This document shows, piece by piece, positions 26,101 through 33,940 of a DNA stretch of 41,586 nt; positions within the stretch are counted from its first letter, which is position 1, and every line of letters begins with the position of its first letter. The stretch spans positions 1 to 41,586 of the forward strand of contig OMVU01000036.1 of assembly GCA_900314565.1 (NCBI GenBank), read 5' to 3'. A program made the position numbers and the translations under genes. A model generated the notes under the pieces. That model made no database searches. It was given only the letters and a program-made list of their open reading frames with translations, and was not told where the DNA came from. Source of the DNA: an uncultured Eubacteriales bacterium. Lineage in GTDB: Bacteria; Bacillota; Clostridia; Lachnospirales; Lachnospiraceae.

Positions 26101-29100
26101 TCATATCTACCACTGTCTGATAGACAATCTGATAATGATATGGCTCCGTATCTGTCCCAGGAATCGTATAGGTCCAGGACGAATCGCTGTGTGAAGTCAG
26201 TGACGTATAGGGAACTTGCCTGGTATCAACAAGATTTCCGCTGTGGTCATAGACATTTACCGTAATTTCAGTCCCGTAATACTTCATGTAGCCTGTTGAA
26301 TCAGCGGAAATCGTGTCCGTAATGGTATCGCCCTTAACAGACGCCAGGGACAGCTCGTTATAGTCGATCGTCCATTCGATGATCTTATCGCCGCTTTCTG
26401 TAAGGCCTGCTTCCGTTCCGTCACTCTTCGTCGTCCATTTATACCGGATCTCTCTCGAGTATTCTCCTTTGTGCGGATCCCCTCCTTCAGGCTGTGCCGT
26501 CACTGTGTTCTTCGTCTGGTCGACAGTCAGCTTTCCGTCATTATCCATGTCTTTCGAAAAATCCGCTATGCCGGTATACGTGATCGTGATCTCCTCGCCA
26601 TCCGCCATGGATGCGAATGTATAATCAAAACCGTTTGGCGCCCCATTGTCCGTATAAGAGCTGCTGTTCCCGCTGACCTGCACATCGTTATTGAAAATGA
26701 CCGCATTTCCGGAGATGACGTCTCTCACATTTACATTCGTACAACCCCCATCTGCAGTAACCGTTATCGTGTAGTGGAAAATCCCGGTATGCTCGTCATA
26801 TTCAGCATACTTTGTCGCGTATGCCTGACCGCCCTTCGGTTCTTCAAATACAATATGCCGTACAACATCTTCGCTGAACTCGATTCTGGTCGTATCGTCA
26901 TCGAATACAGCATCAAATATGAATCGAAAACTTACATTTGTGGATGCTGCAAGTCTGTGGTAATCACTGTCGCTCTGATTGAATTGTATTTCCAGAAGGC
27001 CGTCTGTTCCCAGATGGTAGCGGGCTCCGACCTGATACGTCTTTCCTTTATACACGACATTGATATTCATAGTGTCTGACTGTTCGGCTAATACTTCAAC
27101 TCCGTCAGGCAACTGGTATGTCAATGTCCCGTCATTTTTGAACTGATAAGCAGAATCCTCCGTGAACGTTGCGATCAGATCGTAATGCACACCCTTTTCA
27201 ACAATATACGCTCCCGTACTGTCCTGTACTGCGCCGGCTATGACAACATTTTTCAGGAAGTCTGAGAGATTGGTGCTCTCCACCGGGTCCGTTACTTTTA
27301 TAACATAGCGGGACGAGTCCTTCATTGTGATCGTCAGCGTCTCTTCCGTCACAAAGGATTCCTTTGTCTTAAGGATCCAGTCATCGCTGAACAGGCCGAA
27401 AAATCCCGCCTTTGTGACTTCAAGAAGATCCGGATTTGAGAACTCTGCATCCAGGACGTCTGCGACAAAGGCACTCCCTGATGTGTACTTCTGTCCGTCT
27501 CCGGCAATTCCGAGAGCCTCAGCCAGTTCACTCAGCATCATTTCTCCGCCGCCGGGAAGCTTATAGAAGTAGCCGTTATACTCAAAATCGACAGTATAGA
27601 TGACGCCGTAAACAGAGAAACTCTCTGCTTCGAACTCTACTCTGCTGGCATCCGCATCGCTGACTTCAACAACTTCAGCGCCCTCTTTTCCAAAATGCAC
27701 TGCGCTCGCATCGATCTGCGCTTCCGCACCGGGATCTGCCTCTGCCACCGGCTGATCATAAGTAATATTGACACTTACATTCGCCGCCGGCTGAACTTCC
27801 TTCCCGTCAGCCATGATCCTGATATCGAAGAATCTTGCCTGCTCCTTCGGAAGCACCTGGTCCTTATCAAGGCCCATCGCCGCCTTCGCCTGTGCAAGAT
27901 ATTTCTTATATGCAGCCGTGCCATTCTCAATTTCTGTGACTTCAAGGACCACATTTGCCGGAATTTCTGCCTCTGCACTATATGCGAGCGTGACAGTATA
28001 ATCACTGCCCCTTACAGTAAGGGTGCCGCTTCCGGCTATTCCGCTTTCCTTCGATGTCTCCGCCTTTTCAGACGTTCTCTCCGACCTGCTGTCTGCAGAA
28101 TCAGTCTTTGTACCGGTGCTCTCAGTATTCTCTGTCTCGCTTTTCGAGGATTCTGAACTGCTTTCGGTTTTGCTGTCACTATCTGCGGACTCTTTCCCGC
28201 TTTCTGTTCTACTGTCACTTTCTGCGGACTCTGTACTGCTTTCATTCTTGCTGCCGCTCTCTGCGGACTCTGCACTGCTTTCGTTGCTGCTGTCTGTCGC
28301 AGCACTGTCTGCTTCCTGCTCAGCAACAAGCTTCCGCTCTTCATTCACCGGTCCTGCGACAAGCGTGATAATATCGGAATACTCCCCGAAGTTCAGGCTC
28401 TTCAGAGTGATTCCCGTGATGATACCGTATTCATTGAGCGAGATGACCGGCGTCTCATACGCATCGCCGTTCTTTTCTGTCAGAACCATTTCATCGGTAA
28501 GGTAATCGTAGATGGCAGCATAGACCACTTCATCCGTATGGCTGACTGTATTATTGTGGAAAATGAACTGCACATCAAAGTTCCCTGCCGGTGAATACTC
28601 GACAAGGTCCTTATCCGTGAAGACAAGCTGATACAGTACCTCCGTAGTCTTTGTGTCCACGAAGTTTTTGTAAAGTTCATCTGTAATACGGTCGCTGAAA
28701 CTCCTGACAACATCGGCGTCAGAAATTCCGCGGACCGAAAGAACCGTTCCGTCTGATACGCCAACGGAAAGGTCTCCGCTTACCACAACATCATAATCCT
28801 CACCCGTGAGGGTCATGATTCTTCTGTCACCGACAGTCTGAACTTCACCGTTGACGGGCTCTTTCACTTCTTCATCGACAACTGCTGTGCTCTCAGCAAT
28901 CTGTGCTGTCTCTGTCTGTGAGGACTCCGGCTGTGCTGTCCCATTTTCAGAAGAATCATCTCCTGGAGATGCCGTCTGCGATGATGCATCCGGAACTTTC
29001 TCCTGCAGGGTTTCGTCCGGGGTCTCATTTTCCGCATCCGCAGTCATGACCTCTCCCGGCGCTTCCGCCTCAGCTCCCGTGCTTCCGGGATCTGCCTCCT

Positions 29101-29281
29101 CCATGACAAGTCCGCCTACATTCTCTGTCCCGCTCTTCTCGACGGTGATCGCAGGCAGGATCAACGAATAGGTCGTTGTAAAAACTATGATCACCGCAAG
29201 ACAATATACAAATGTCCTCCATAGTCTCGATTTTTTCGAGACTTTAATAAAATTTTCCAGTATTTTTTCCAGTCTCTTCAT
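23105..29281 (-). CDS. Giant sortase-anchored multidomain adhesin (2058 aa, LPESG)
   Basis: Paralogue of the 2515-aa protein. It has the same N-terminal secretion region (KKSRLWRTFVYCLAVIIVFTT, TYSLILPAITVEKS), the same MTLTGEDYDVVVSGDLSVGV domain, and the same LTVRGSDYTVTLAYSAEAE…FSVYGVIYTVDF domain. Between them is a Ser/Glu/Asp-rich insert (~324-414, repeating units such as ESAESDSRTESGKESADSDS) that the paralogue lacks. Isopeptide-type beta domains fill ~650-1500. SpaA/Cna_B-type domains begin at ~1524 (ASFKIVKVDGYDASKKLEG), ~1640 (LVIEKNVESTEEADLEANYH), ~1774 (GSLKIKKIVKVNG) and ~1894 (IDFEKIWMNNGER). The anchor is YELPESGGMGTT (LPESG 2023-2027), then a helix and RRRM. GAGGGG precedes the ATG. 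It is probably a pilus-tip or stand-alone adhesin with a separate terminator and leader element. Confidence 0.9.
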   Translation of the reverse strand: MKRLEKILENFIKVSKKSRLWRTFVYCLAVIIVFTTTYSLILPAITVEKSGTENVGGLVMEEADPGSTGAEAEAPGEVMTADAENETPDETLQEKVPDASSQTASPGDDSSENGTAQPESSQTETAQIAESTAVVDEEVKEPVNGEVQTVGDRRIMTLTGEDYDVVVSGDLSVGVSDGTVLSVRGISDADVVRSFSDRITDELYKNFVDTKTTEVLYQLVFTDKDLVEYSPAGNFDVQFIFHNNTVSHTDEVVYAAIYDYLTDEMVLTEKNGDAYETPVISLNEYGIITGITLKSLNFGEYSDIITLVAGPVNEERKLVAEQEADSAATDSSNESSAESAESGSKNESSTESAESDSRTESGKESADSDSKTESSSESSKSETENTESTGTKTDSADSRSERTSEKAETSKESGIAGSGTLTVRGSDYTVTLAYSAEAEIPANVVLEVTEIENGTAAYKKYLAQAKAAMGLDKDQVLPKEQARFFDIRIMADGKEVQPAANVSVNITYDQPVAEADPGAEAQIDASAVHFGKEGAEVVEVSDADASRVEFEAESFSVYGVIYTVDFEYNGYFYKLPGGGEMMLSELAEALGIAGDGQKYTSGSAFVADVLDAEFSNPDLLEVTKAGFFGLFSDDWILKTKESFVTEETLTITMKDSSRYVIKVTDPVESTNLSDFLKNVVIAGAVQDSTGAYIVEKGVHYDLIATFTEDSAYQFKNDGTLTYQLPDGVEVLAEQSDTMNINVVYKGKTYQVGARYHLGTDGLLEIQFNQSDSDYHRLAASTNVSFRFIFDAVFDDDTTRIEFSEDVVRHIVFEEPKGGQAYATKYAEYDEHTGIFHYTITVTADGGCTNVNVRDVISGNAVIFNNDVQVSGNSSSYTDNGAPNGFDYTFASMADGEEITITYTGIADFSKDMDNDGKLTVDQTKNTVTAQPEGGDPHKGEYSREIRYKWTTKSDGTEAGLTESGDKIIEWTIDYNELSLASVKGDTITDTISADSTGYMKYYGTEITVNVYDHSGNLVDTRQVPYTSLTSHSDSSWTYTIPGTDTEPYHYQIVYQTVVDMKKVNDGGVAITLNNIANGDSGGIQITPKDKTKITKDIESYSTEEINWIASLYVPEGGLSQAVVVDTFPARFWDGKMMVDNYKEGTLVISDFLDGESYEVSYASNMLTITFYKGEGEYKTTGLLGTPGGHTIKIRLTTKVNQEWLSAGYAVESDEYKYLMNHINTIAIGPEKAEATVTFDKPDIKKTGEVQTDEQTGKVKSILYTLTLSGVSDTPVSIKDTFDTSLLEIDTGSTDYRHMKIWGGNQWDQRFGETPVSYSETSDGVIITANTVPRMGNGPFYSHYKIQYFLKLKDGVDLDALAIANGGEHDLTNTAKWGDHESSYTYKTVYDYFDKKLLNENELGGTNRTARYQITFNQAKAMLNQGEPMTLTDKMSPNLSLDYSSVSITTDPEGMPVPYSATGRDDGSTVVKYTIPDSTAVTITYEALVVGNGEVTIKNDAEINGREEHTESTKIYKVTGEGESALASFKIVKVDGYDASKKLEGVQFKFFAENADLSFDSKGTKELILTSDENGEVLIDGDEFEIFYGEVYHLQEIEPLDGYGTISFDYLFTLVTDMAQIDYNHFVYYYSDSMQIKNWPLEGLVIEKNVESTEEADLEANYHFKISILDDSGGVDTSYNEKYGNDQFENGVFEFILKNREQKMFWGFERGTKYKVEEILTDEEGNEFTTTVRYDTFDEDGNVTGHITENGRSHTGELTQETETIVFTNKKESKGSLKIKKIVKVNGIDPTAETYSLVNGTYTFKIAKKDDEEFEPRTIELTIDGSNVAESEEIKDLPAGTYVITEASQTGTELIGATIDNTPATITSRSVEVVVAAGKVAREAPVVSFTNNATKIDFEKIWMNNGERMAWADNTSIIVTVSGVNQTYSRTYTISKGDLIEGKEIFGQEEGAPILTVKTVNNETYEYKFEIKGLPYNNGDSYKVTEERVDKYKDPVYKAGESETQGGAKDGEAIINTAEESYELPESGGMGTTIFYIVGAVLLIGAGVLLVTRRRMYVG

Positions 29282-29324
29282 AAGCTACCCCTCTTCCGCT
29301 TATTATGCTGCCCATAAACAGGTT

Positions 29325-29370
29325 CTGTCCGGCAAATTCTTATGCTGCAAGCGAATCGGATTATGCCGGG
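29325..29370 (-). promoter_or_regulatory. Conserved pilus-locus promoter/leader element, copy C
   Basis: A shorter, more diverged copy directly before the 2058-aa adhesin. On the minus strand GGCATAAT is followed by CCGATTCGCTTGCAGCATAAG and AATTTGCCGGACAG. It aligns with the -10/CGATTCG/CTGCAGC/TTTGCC core of copies A and B. The predicted transcript start is about 70 bases from the ATG. Confidence 0.5.
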
Positions 29371-29764
29371 AATTTTCCAGGAATATTTTTTGTGCCGATG
29401 TTTGCTCATTTCCTTCTGCAAGCTCTTTCTTAGAAAATTGATCTGCTTCCGTTGGACAAAAAAGCTCCCGGGAAATACCGCGAGCCAAAGTCATTGAAGT
29501 TTCCTATATGTCATAAATGTTAATGGAGGGGGGTAAAAAATCTCCGGTATCCATTCATGCGCAAGTATCCCCCGTCCTATCAATAACATGCATACTATTT
29601 CCCAATTTGTATTATACACTATAGGTATTTCAATTTCAATAACTAATACATAAGTATTAAATTATTATGTTTTTAGTTCCTATGCTTTTTTATGTTTTTC
29701 TCAGTAAAGAAAAACCCTGCTTCTATAAAGTGAGATGTAATAAAAAATTCCGTCCATTTTGCTT
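29371..29764. other. Gene-free spacer upstream of the 2058-aa adhesin
   Basis: No gene is visible. An AT-rich segment at ~29590-29700 (with TATTATACACTATAGG) could hold promoter elements. A G-run (GGAGGGGGG, ~29525) resembles a ribosome site on the plus strand, but no supported plus-strand gene follows it. Confidence 0.4.
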
Positions 29765-29768
29765 TCAA

Positions 29769-29802
29769 AATGAATGAGAGGGCTCCCGCCCTCTCATTCA
29801 TT
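29769..29802 (-). terminator. Perfect 15-bp stem terminator overlapping the sortase stop
   Basis: AATGAATGAGAGGGC (29769-29783) pairs perfectly with GCCCTCTCATTCATT (29788-29802) around a four-base loop. On the minus strand a short TTTT run follows. The right arm includes the stop codon of the sortase gene (29798-29800). Confidence 0.85.
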
Positions 29803-30454
29803 TGTCCATTCTTATGCATCTCACCGCACACCGCGTCTGCCCGCCCGTATTACATGTGAACAGTGTCATATCCCAGTCGTTCGAAACATTTTTGTCATTA
29901 TGCGAATTTTTGATCATTTGGTCGACCGCCATCGGTTGCACTGTCTCGATGTTGCTGACTTTATATGAATACATCACGCCGTCCACCGTCGTCAGATATA
30001 CATCCGCGCCCAGATCGATCCATTTGACCGGGCTGAAATGTCTCGCGTAATTGTGCGCACAGATCACCAGGTCATTCGTCTTATAGCTGCCGGAAAATAC
30101 GCATGGACTGATCTTCAGTCTCGTATAATCACAGTCCGCCATGACCGGCAGATTCAGTCCGAGGCTGGGGATCTTCAGCGTTCCTATATATGCATATCCA
30201 TCGATCATCTCCGTCGGCATGGTCGGGTCGATCTCAGGCTCCAGACCTTCCGGTACGATCACCTCCTCCGGAGTTTCAATGTCATCAGGAATCACTTCCT
30301 CCAGCTTTTCCACGATTGCTGTGCTCGCGTGCTCCGCGCGCTTGCCGTCCCATACATTATATATGACCAGGGTAAGGGCCGCGGCGAAGAGAAGCAGTCC
30401 CATGACGATCAATATATTCCCGATAACACTGCGATACTTCTTCTTTTGTTTCAT
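29798..30454 (-). CDS. Sortase (second pilus-locus sortase, not class C)
   Basis: 218 residues from the ATG at 30454, chosen because a GGGGTTAG ribosome-like site precedes it and the protein then opens with a basic MKQKKKYRS and a membrane helix (~11-31). The sortase fold has IGTLKIPSLGLNLPV, H134 in VICAHNYARHF, C201 in TLFTCNTGG and R208 in QTRCAVR, the complete catalytic triad. It has no C-terminal membrane helix, so it is not class C. The TLxTC and short size fit a class D/E- or B-like housekeeping or basal-anchoring sortase. It follows the small LPQTGQ pilin after a strong terminator, so it has its own promoter or depends on readthrough. It may anchor the finished pilus or the giant adhesins to the wall. 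Confidence 0.88.
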   Translation of the reverse strand: MKQKKKYRSVIGNILIVMGLLLFAAALTLVIYNVWDGKRAEHASTAIVEKLEEVIPDDIETPEEVIVPEGLEPEIDPTMPTEMIDGYAYIGTLKIPSLGLNLPVMADCDYTRLKISPCVFSGSYKTNDLVICAHNYARHFSPVKWIDLGADVYLTTVDGVMYSYKVSNIETVQPMAVDQMIKNSHNDKNVSNDWDMTLFTCNTGGQTRCAVRCIRMDK

Positions 30455-30683
30455 TTTTCTAACCCCATGGCAGTAATAATCTGAAGTCCATATAATAAAG
30501 TCCAAACGGCATCCCGAATAGACCGCAATAATCGTCTGCGCTTCAATACCGCCCGATTATTAATACAGCCTTCCATATCGAAGTTAATAACCCCATTATA
30601 TTCATAATATTGCAGTTTACCAGCAATAAACTTGTGAAGATATTATGAAACAATCGATACATCACAAGGTTTTCGCCTTCTTT
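30455..30683. other. Gene-free leader region of the second sortase
   Basis: No gene is visible. The AT-rich DNA contains TTTATTATATGG about 30 bases before the sortase start on the minus strand, a weak -10 candidate without a clear -35. A CAATATTATGAATATAATG stretch lies near 30600. Confidence 0.4.
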
Positions 30684-30685
30684 AC

Positions 30686-30724
30686 AAAAAAACGCATAGA
30701 TTTCTGTGATTGGAAATCTATGCG
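30686..30724 (-). terminator. Intrinsic terminator of the small pilin operon
   Basis: CGCATAGATTTC (30693-30704) pairs perfectly with GAAATCTATGCG (30713-30724). On the minus strand TTTTTTT follows (A-run 30686-30692). This ends the unknown protein / class C sortase / small pilin transcript. Confidence 0.92.
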
Positions 30725-30815
30725 TCCTCAAGAATCTACATATTTAGATTTCTTCTGCCTTCTTATTCTTCAAGGAAAAACAAGGTACTTTCCGGTTTCG
30801 CTTTCTTCAACGAGA

Positions 30816-31577
30816 TCAAGCTGTCTTCTTCCTCTTCAGCGCAATCCCGCCAACCAGCAGTGCAAGCCCGATTCCGCACAGTACCGGAACCGGCCACCAC
30901 AGCTGACCTGTCTGCGGAAGAACCGTCTTAGATCCTGAGGACGGTGTACCCGGTGTGCCCGGCTTACCAGGAGTCGGTGTAGGTGTAGTCTTCGGCGTTG
31001 TTGTCGGCGGAACCTCTATACCCTTCTTCGGTGTTGCAACAATATCATAGCTTCCGTTTTCTCCTGGAATGGATACAAGGAACGGATTAATCTTAACGCC
31101 GCCATCCGAAGGCTTCGACTGAAGGACAAGGTAGAGTCCCGGCGTAAGATTCTCGAACTTGCAGGCTCCATCCGCAACATCCACTGTTTTCCCCTCAACA
31201 CCTGCGATGTTTTTCTCAAGTGCCTCCGCAATCGTCGCGTTATTCTTATCCAGTTCATCTGAATTCATGTCCGGAATATCTTTGACAACTTCGGAACTGG
31301 CAAAACTACCACCGGAGATATCAAATTTATATCCATTCTCCTCCTTCACAGTCGCTACCGTGTAGATAGACAGACTTCCACCTGACATGTTTTTTTCCGT
31401 CTTTGTCCCATTATCCGTATACGTTAGTGTCAGGGTGATTGAGCAGTCTGTCTTCCCTGTATCAACCGGCCAATTCCCTGATGCTTTTGACTCAGTTGCG
31501 CAGACGGGCACTGCTGCGCCCATCATGAGGACTGCGGATGCAAAGATTGCTGTGAATTTTCCAATCCATTTTTTCAT
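30816..31577 (-). CDS. Small LPQTGQLWW-type pilin
   Basis: 253 residues from the ATG at 31577, preferred over the in-frame ATG at 31592 because GAGGGG stands just before it and the protein then begins with a normal signal peptide (MKKWIGKFTAIFASAVLMMGAAVPVCA). One compact Ig-like/Cna_B domain (~35-180) has NLTPGLYLVLQSKPSDGG as an E-box-like segment. A Pro/Thr spacer (TTTPKTTPTPTPGKPGTPG) follows, then the sorting signal LPQTGQLWWPVP, a helix and KRKKTA. The Q-L-W-W-P after LPQTG differs from the G-G of the other substrates here, suggesting a different sortase preference. It is likely a backbone or basal subunit of a second pilus type, directly downstream of the class C sortase. Confidence 0.9.
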   Translation of the reverse strand: MKKWIGKFTAIFASAVLMMGAAVPVCATESKASGNWPVDTGKTDCSITLTLTYTDNGTKTEKNMSGGSLSIYTVATVKEENGYKFDISGGSFASSEVVKDIPDMNSDELDKNNATIAEALEKNIAGVEGKTVDVADGACKFENLTPGLYLVLQSKPSDGGVKINPFLVSIPGENGSYDIVATPKKGIEVPPTTTPKTTPTPTPGKPGTPGTPSSGSKTVLPQTGQLWWPVPVLCGIGLALLVGGIALKRKKTA

Positions 31578-31667
31578 ATCTTTTCCCCTCATATTATTAT
31601 AAAAGTTGTTGTTTCAACCATATCCTACAGAATATGAGTTGCATCTCCTTTGATACCTGCCTGTAAA

Positions 31668-32540
31668 TCATCCATGCCAGTCAAACTCGTTCTCCGCCTT
31701 CTGGCGAATTTTCTTCCGCCTCTTCATATACTCTGTCGATACCATCATAATGATGAGCAGCACCACAATGAACGGTATTGCAAGGAAAGGCGCTATGTAC
31801 ACCGGTTCGATCTGGAGTGCATCAGCTATGACATTGGCTTCGCCCTGCGCATTATCCACACGGTGCCCTCTTACAAGAAGTCTGTGTGTATTAATTCCGT
31901 AAGGTGTGCAGGTGACCAGTGTGAAGTAATCCTTCCCCTGCTCGATCTGCAGATTGCTCAGGTCTGTCGGTTCAACGACCCGGATCTGATCGACCTCATA
32001 AGTCAGTGTCTTATTCAGAACATTGACCGTCCATGTATCGCCCTCGACCAGCTTATCGATATCTGTAAAAAGTTTCGCTGACGGAAGTCCCCGATGTCCG
32101 GATACAACGCAGTGTGCTGATGGTCCGCCAACCGGCAGCGACGTCTCTGAAAGATGTCCTATCGCGATCTGCAGAACCGCATCGTCAATCCCATGATAGA
32201 TAGGAAGCTCCACATGAATCTTCGGAATAGTGATATATCCCATAATTCCGGTTCCGGTGATATCCAGCTCCTTCTCATAGACTGCAAGCTCTTCCTTGCT
32301 CATCTTCCAATTAATGCCATTGATTGCCAGATTGTTATTGTATGCCTCCGCTTCCGCCAGGATCCTTTCATATTCTGAAGTGTCCATGTTCGCGACCTTT
32401 TGAGCGTAACTTGCAACAGCTCTCGATTGATGAAAACTGTTCCACCAGTCCGCAACACTCGGATACAGGATAAGTCCAAGTCCAAAAAGTCCTACTGCAA
32501 CAATTATGAGCGTAACGCGGTTCTCTTTAATCCATCTCAT
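31668..32540 (-). CDS. Class C (pilus-polymerising) sortase
   Basis: 290 residues with an N-terminal membrane helix (~9-28) and a C-terminal one (~252-272), the topology of class C sortases. The core has GYITIPKIHVELPIYHG, the class C signature IGHLSETSLPVGG, H149 in VVSGHRGLP, LFTDIDKLVEGD, C211 in TLVTCTPYG, and R220 in NTHRLLVRGHR. It polymerises pilins by joining the sorting-signal Thr to a subunit Lys. A typical DPW/DPF lid motif is not evident. It is 90 bases upstream of the small pilin in the same transcript and is the only class C enzyme here, so it may also polymerise the LPSTG major pilin. The ribosome site is poor. Confidence 0.93.
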   Translation of the reverse strand: MRWIKENRVTLIIVAVGLFGLGLILYPSVADWWNSFHQSRAVASYAQKVANMDTSEYERILAEAEAYNNNLAINGINWKMSKEELAVYEKELDITGTGIMGYITIPKIHVELPIYHGIDDAVLQIAIGHLSETSLPVGGPSAHCVVSGHRGLPSAKLFTDIDKLVEGDTWTVNVLNKTLTYEVDQIRVVEPTDLSNLQIEQGKDYFTLVTCTPYGINTHRLLVRGHRVDNAQGEANVIADALQIEPVYIAPFLAIPFIVVLLIIMMVSTEYMKRRKKIRQKAENEFDWHG

Positions 32541-32682
32541 TTGAAATATTAGTAACCTATCACTTTTTCAGTCCCAAATTGCCTGTTATCACAATTGACT
32601 CTATCTGTGTATAGCAGAAAAACCCCTTTAAATTCTGCCTTAATTCCTTTGAATCATCGTTCCGGAATTTTGTAACCGAATC

Positions 32683-33366
32683 TCAGAAAAATCCCGGCAG
32701 AAGCTTCCACAGTCCGCCGTCGCTCTCCATCATGTAATCCTGCCCTTCGATTTCAATAATCGAAACAGTATCAAAATTGAAAATGCAATCTGTTCCATCC
32801 TGCAGTACCATCGTGATCCGGCATCGAGTCGCATTGTCTCTCATAGCGGTCTGCCCAATCACGATCATGTCGGTCATCTCCTGATAGACCTTAGTTATAA
32901 AATCACGGTCTTCCGTCTCGATCGTTGCGTTCTCATCGATCCTCTCGGCGACTGTTCCGTCATCTTCAAGGATGTACTCAATTTTTTCACATGTGAGCTT
33001 CTGTGGAACAAGACCTTTCTTCATATCATCGACAAGCCTCTGCTGCGCGGATCTCCTGTCGAATATGAACATAAACCCATTGATATTATCCTTTTGCCCG
33101 GCAGACACCTCCGCCGCTTCGGCGCCCCTCCTTGTTCCCTGAGAAAATATGAGCGCCACGAGCAATATTACAATTGTAACACCGCCGATGATATATGGGC
33201 GGGGAACGCGTTCAGTCGCCGTCGTCCAAAAGCGAGAAATCAGTTGAATAAAGCTCTTTCCAAATTCACTGACCTTTCTATACTTTATACTTTTTCCGGC
33301 TGCGATGCCCTTTCGAGATACACCTTCGCTTCTTTTTCGCCCTTTGCTGTTCTGCCTCTCTGCCAA
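32683..33366 (-). CDS. Single-pass membrane protein of unknown function, pilus operon
   Basis: 227 residues starting at TTG (33366), supported by AAGGAGAGGGAC immediately upstream. A very basic N-terminal ~50 residues (K/R/S-rich) precede one membrane helix (~64-80: IIGGVTIVILLVALIFS). An extracytoplasmic domain of ~145 residues follows (VPQKLTCEKIEYILEDDG, TMVLQDGTDCIFNFDTVS, ending GGLWKLLPGFF). I do not recognise the family. It is the first gene of the unit with the class C sortase and small pilin, so an assembly-accessory or sensing role is plausible but unproven. Confidence 0.75.
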   Translation of the reverse strand: MAERQNSKGRKRSEGVSRKGIAAGKSIKYRKVSEFGKSFIQLISRFWTTATERVPRPYIIGGVTIVILLVALIFSQGTRRGAEAAEVSAGQKDNINGFMFIFDRRSAQQRLVDDMKKGLVPQKLTCEKIEYILEDDGTVAERIDENATIETEDRDFITKVYQEMTDMIVIGQTAMRDNATRCRITMVLQDGTDCIFNFDTVSIIEIEGQDYMMESDGGLWKLLPGFF

Positions 33367-33485
33367 GTCCCTCTCCTTGAGATTTCTGGATTTCTTGTAA
33401 AATCAGGCTCTGAACACAACTCAAGCATATGTGCCCACAGATTGATTTTACAATCAGCATCCCTATGTTCACTCCCAGTTACAGT

Positions 33486-33500
33486 AATATTAGTAATATT
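33486..33500. promoter_or_regulatory. Perfect AT palindrome upstream of the sortase C operon
   Basis: AATATTA-G-TAATATT is a perfect 7+1+7 palindrome about 120 bases before the TTG start of the operon's first gene. Its position suits a regulator-binding site. AT-rich palindromes can also arise by chance, so support is modest. The rest of 33367-33914 shows no gene. Confidence 0.4.
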
Positions 33501-33914
33501 AACCATATTTTTTACATAAATCAGAATTTCCGATTCAGCACCGTCCAACAGCTGAAAACTCTGTCATCTTTCTTGCCAGTACCACTACCATAGCTGCAAT
33601 TAACGCCAACATCTTTGCAGCCACAACCAGACGGATACTTTTGATACCCTTTATTATATCACGTGTTTACTGGGATTTGTACCAAAATTTAACTTTTCTG
33701 CCTCTGCTGACCGGGAGATTATCCACCAATGTCCGGAAACCTCTTTCTTTCCTTCTAACAAACATTGCGGAAGTATCAATATTACAGCTCTTCCTTTAAA
33801 TTCTCCCTTATGAATACATATTAATTCTGCAGAATAAACGCAAATCTGAAAAAAGAATTATCGATGACATATTTATGGAGAAAACCGACCCAAAGTATAG
33901 TGTAAAACGATACT

Positions 33915-33939
33915 GTCAGAAAGAAAAGCGCTCTCTGAC
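33915..33939 (-). terminator. Likely terminator after the second GtrB-like gene
   Basis: On the minus strand GTCAGAGAG pairs with CTTTCTGAC (one mismatch) directly after the stop at 33941. Only a late, short T-run (CGTTTTAC) follows, so termination strength is uncertain. Confidence 0.5.
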
Positions 33940-33940
33940 T

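Noticed and set aside
28036-28505. Long frames opposite the Ser-rich segment of the 2058-aa adhesin
   Set aside because: They arise from the repetitive Ser/Glu codons read backwards and merely show the same repeat.
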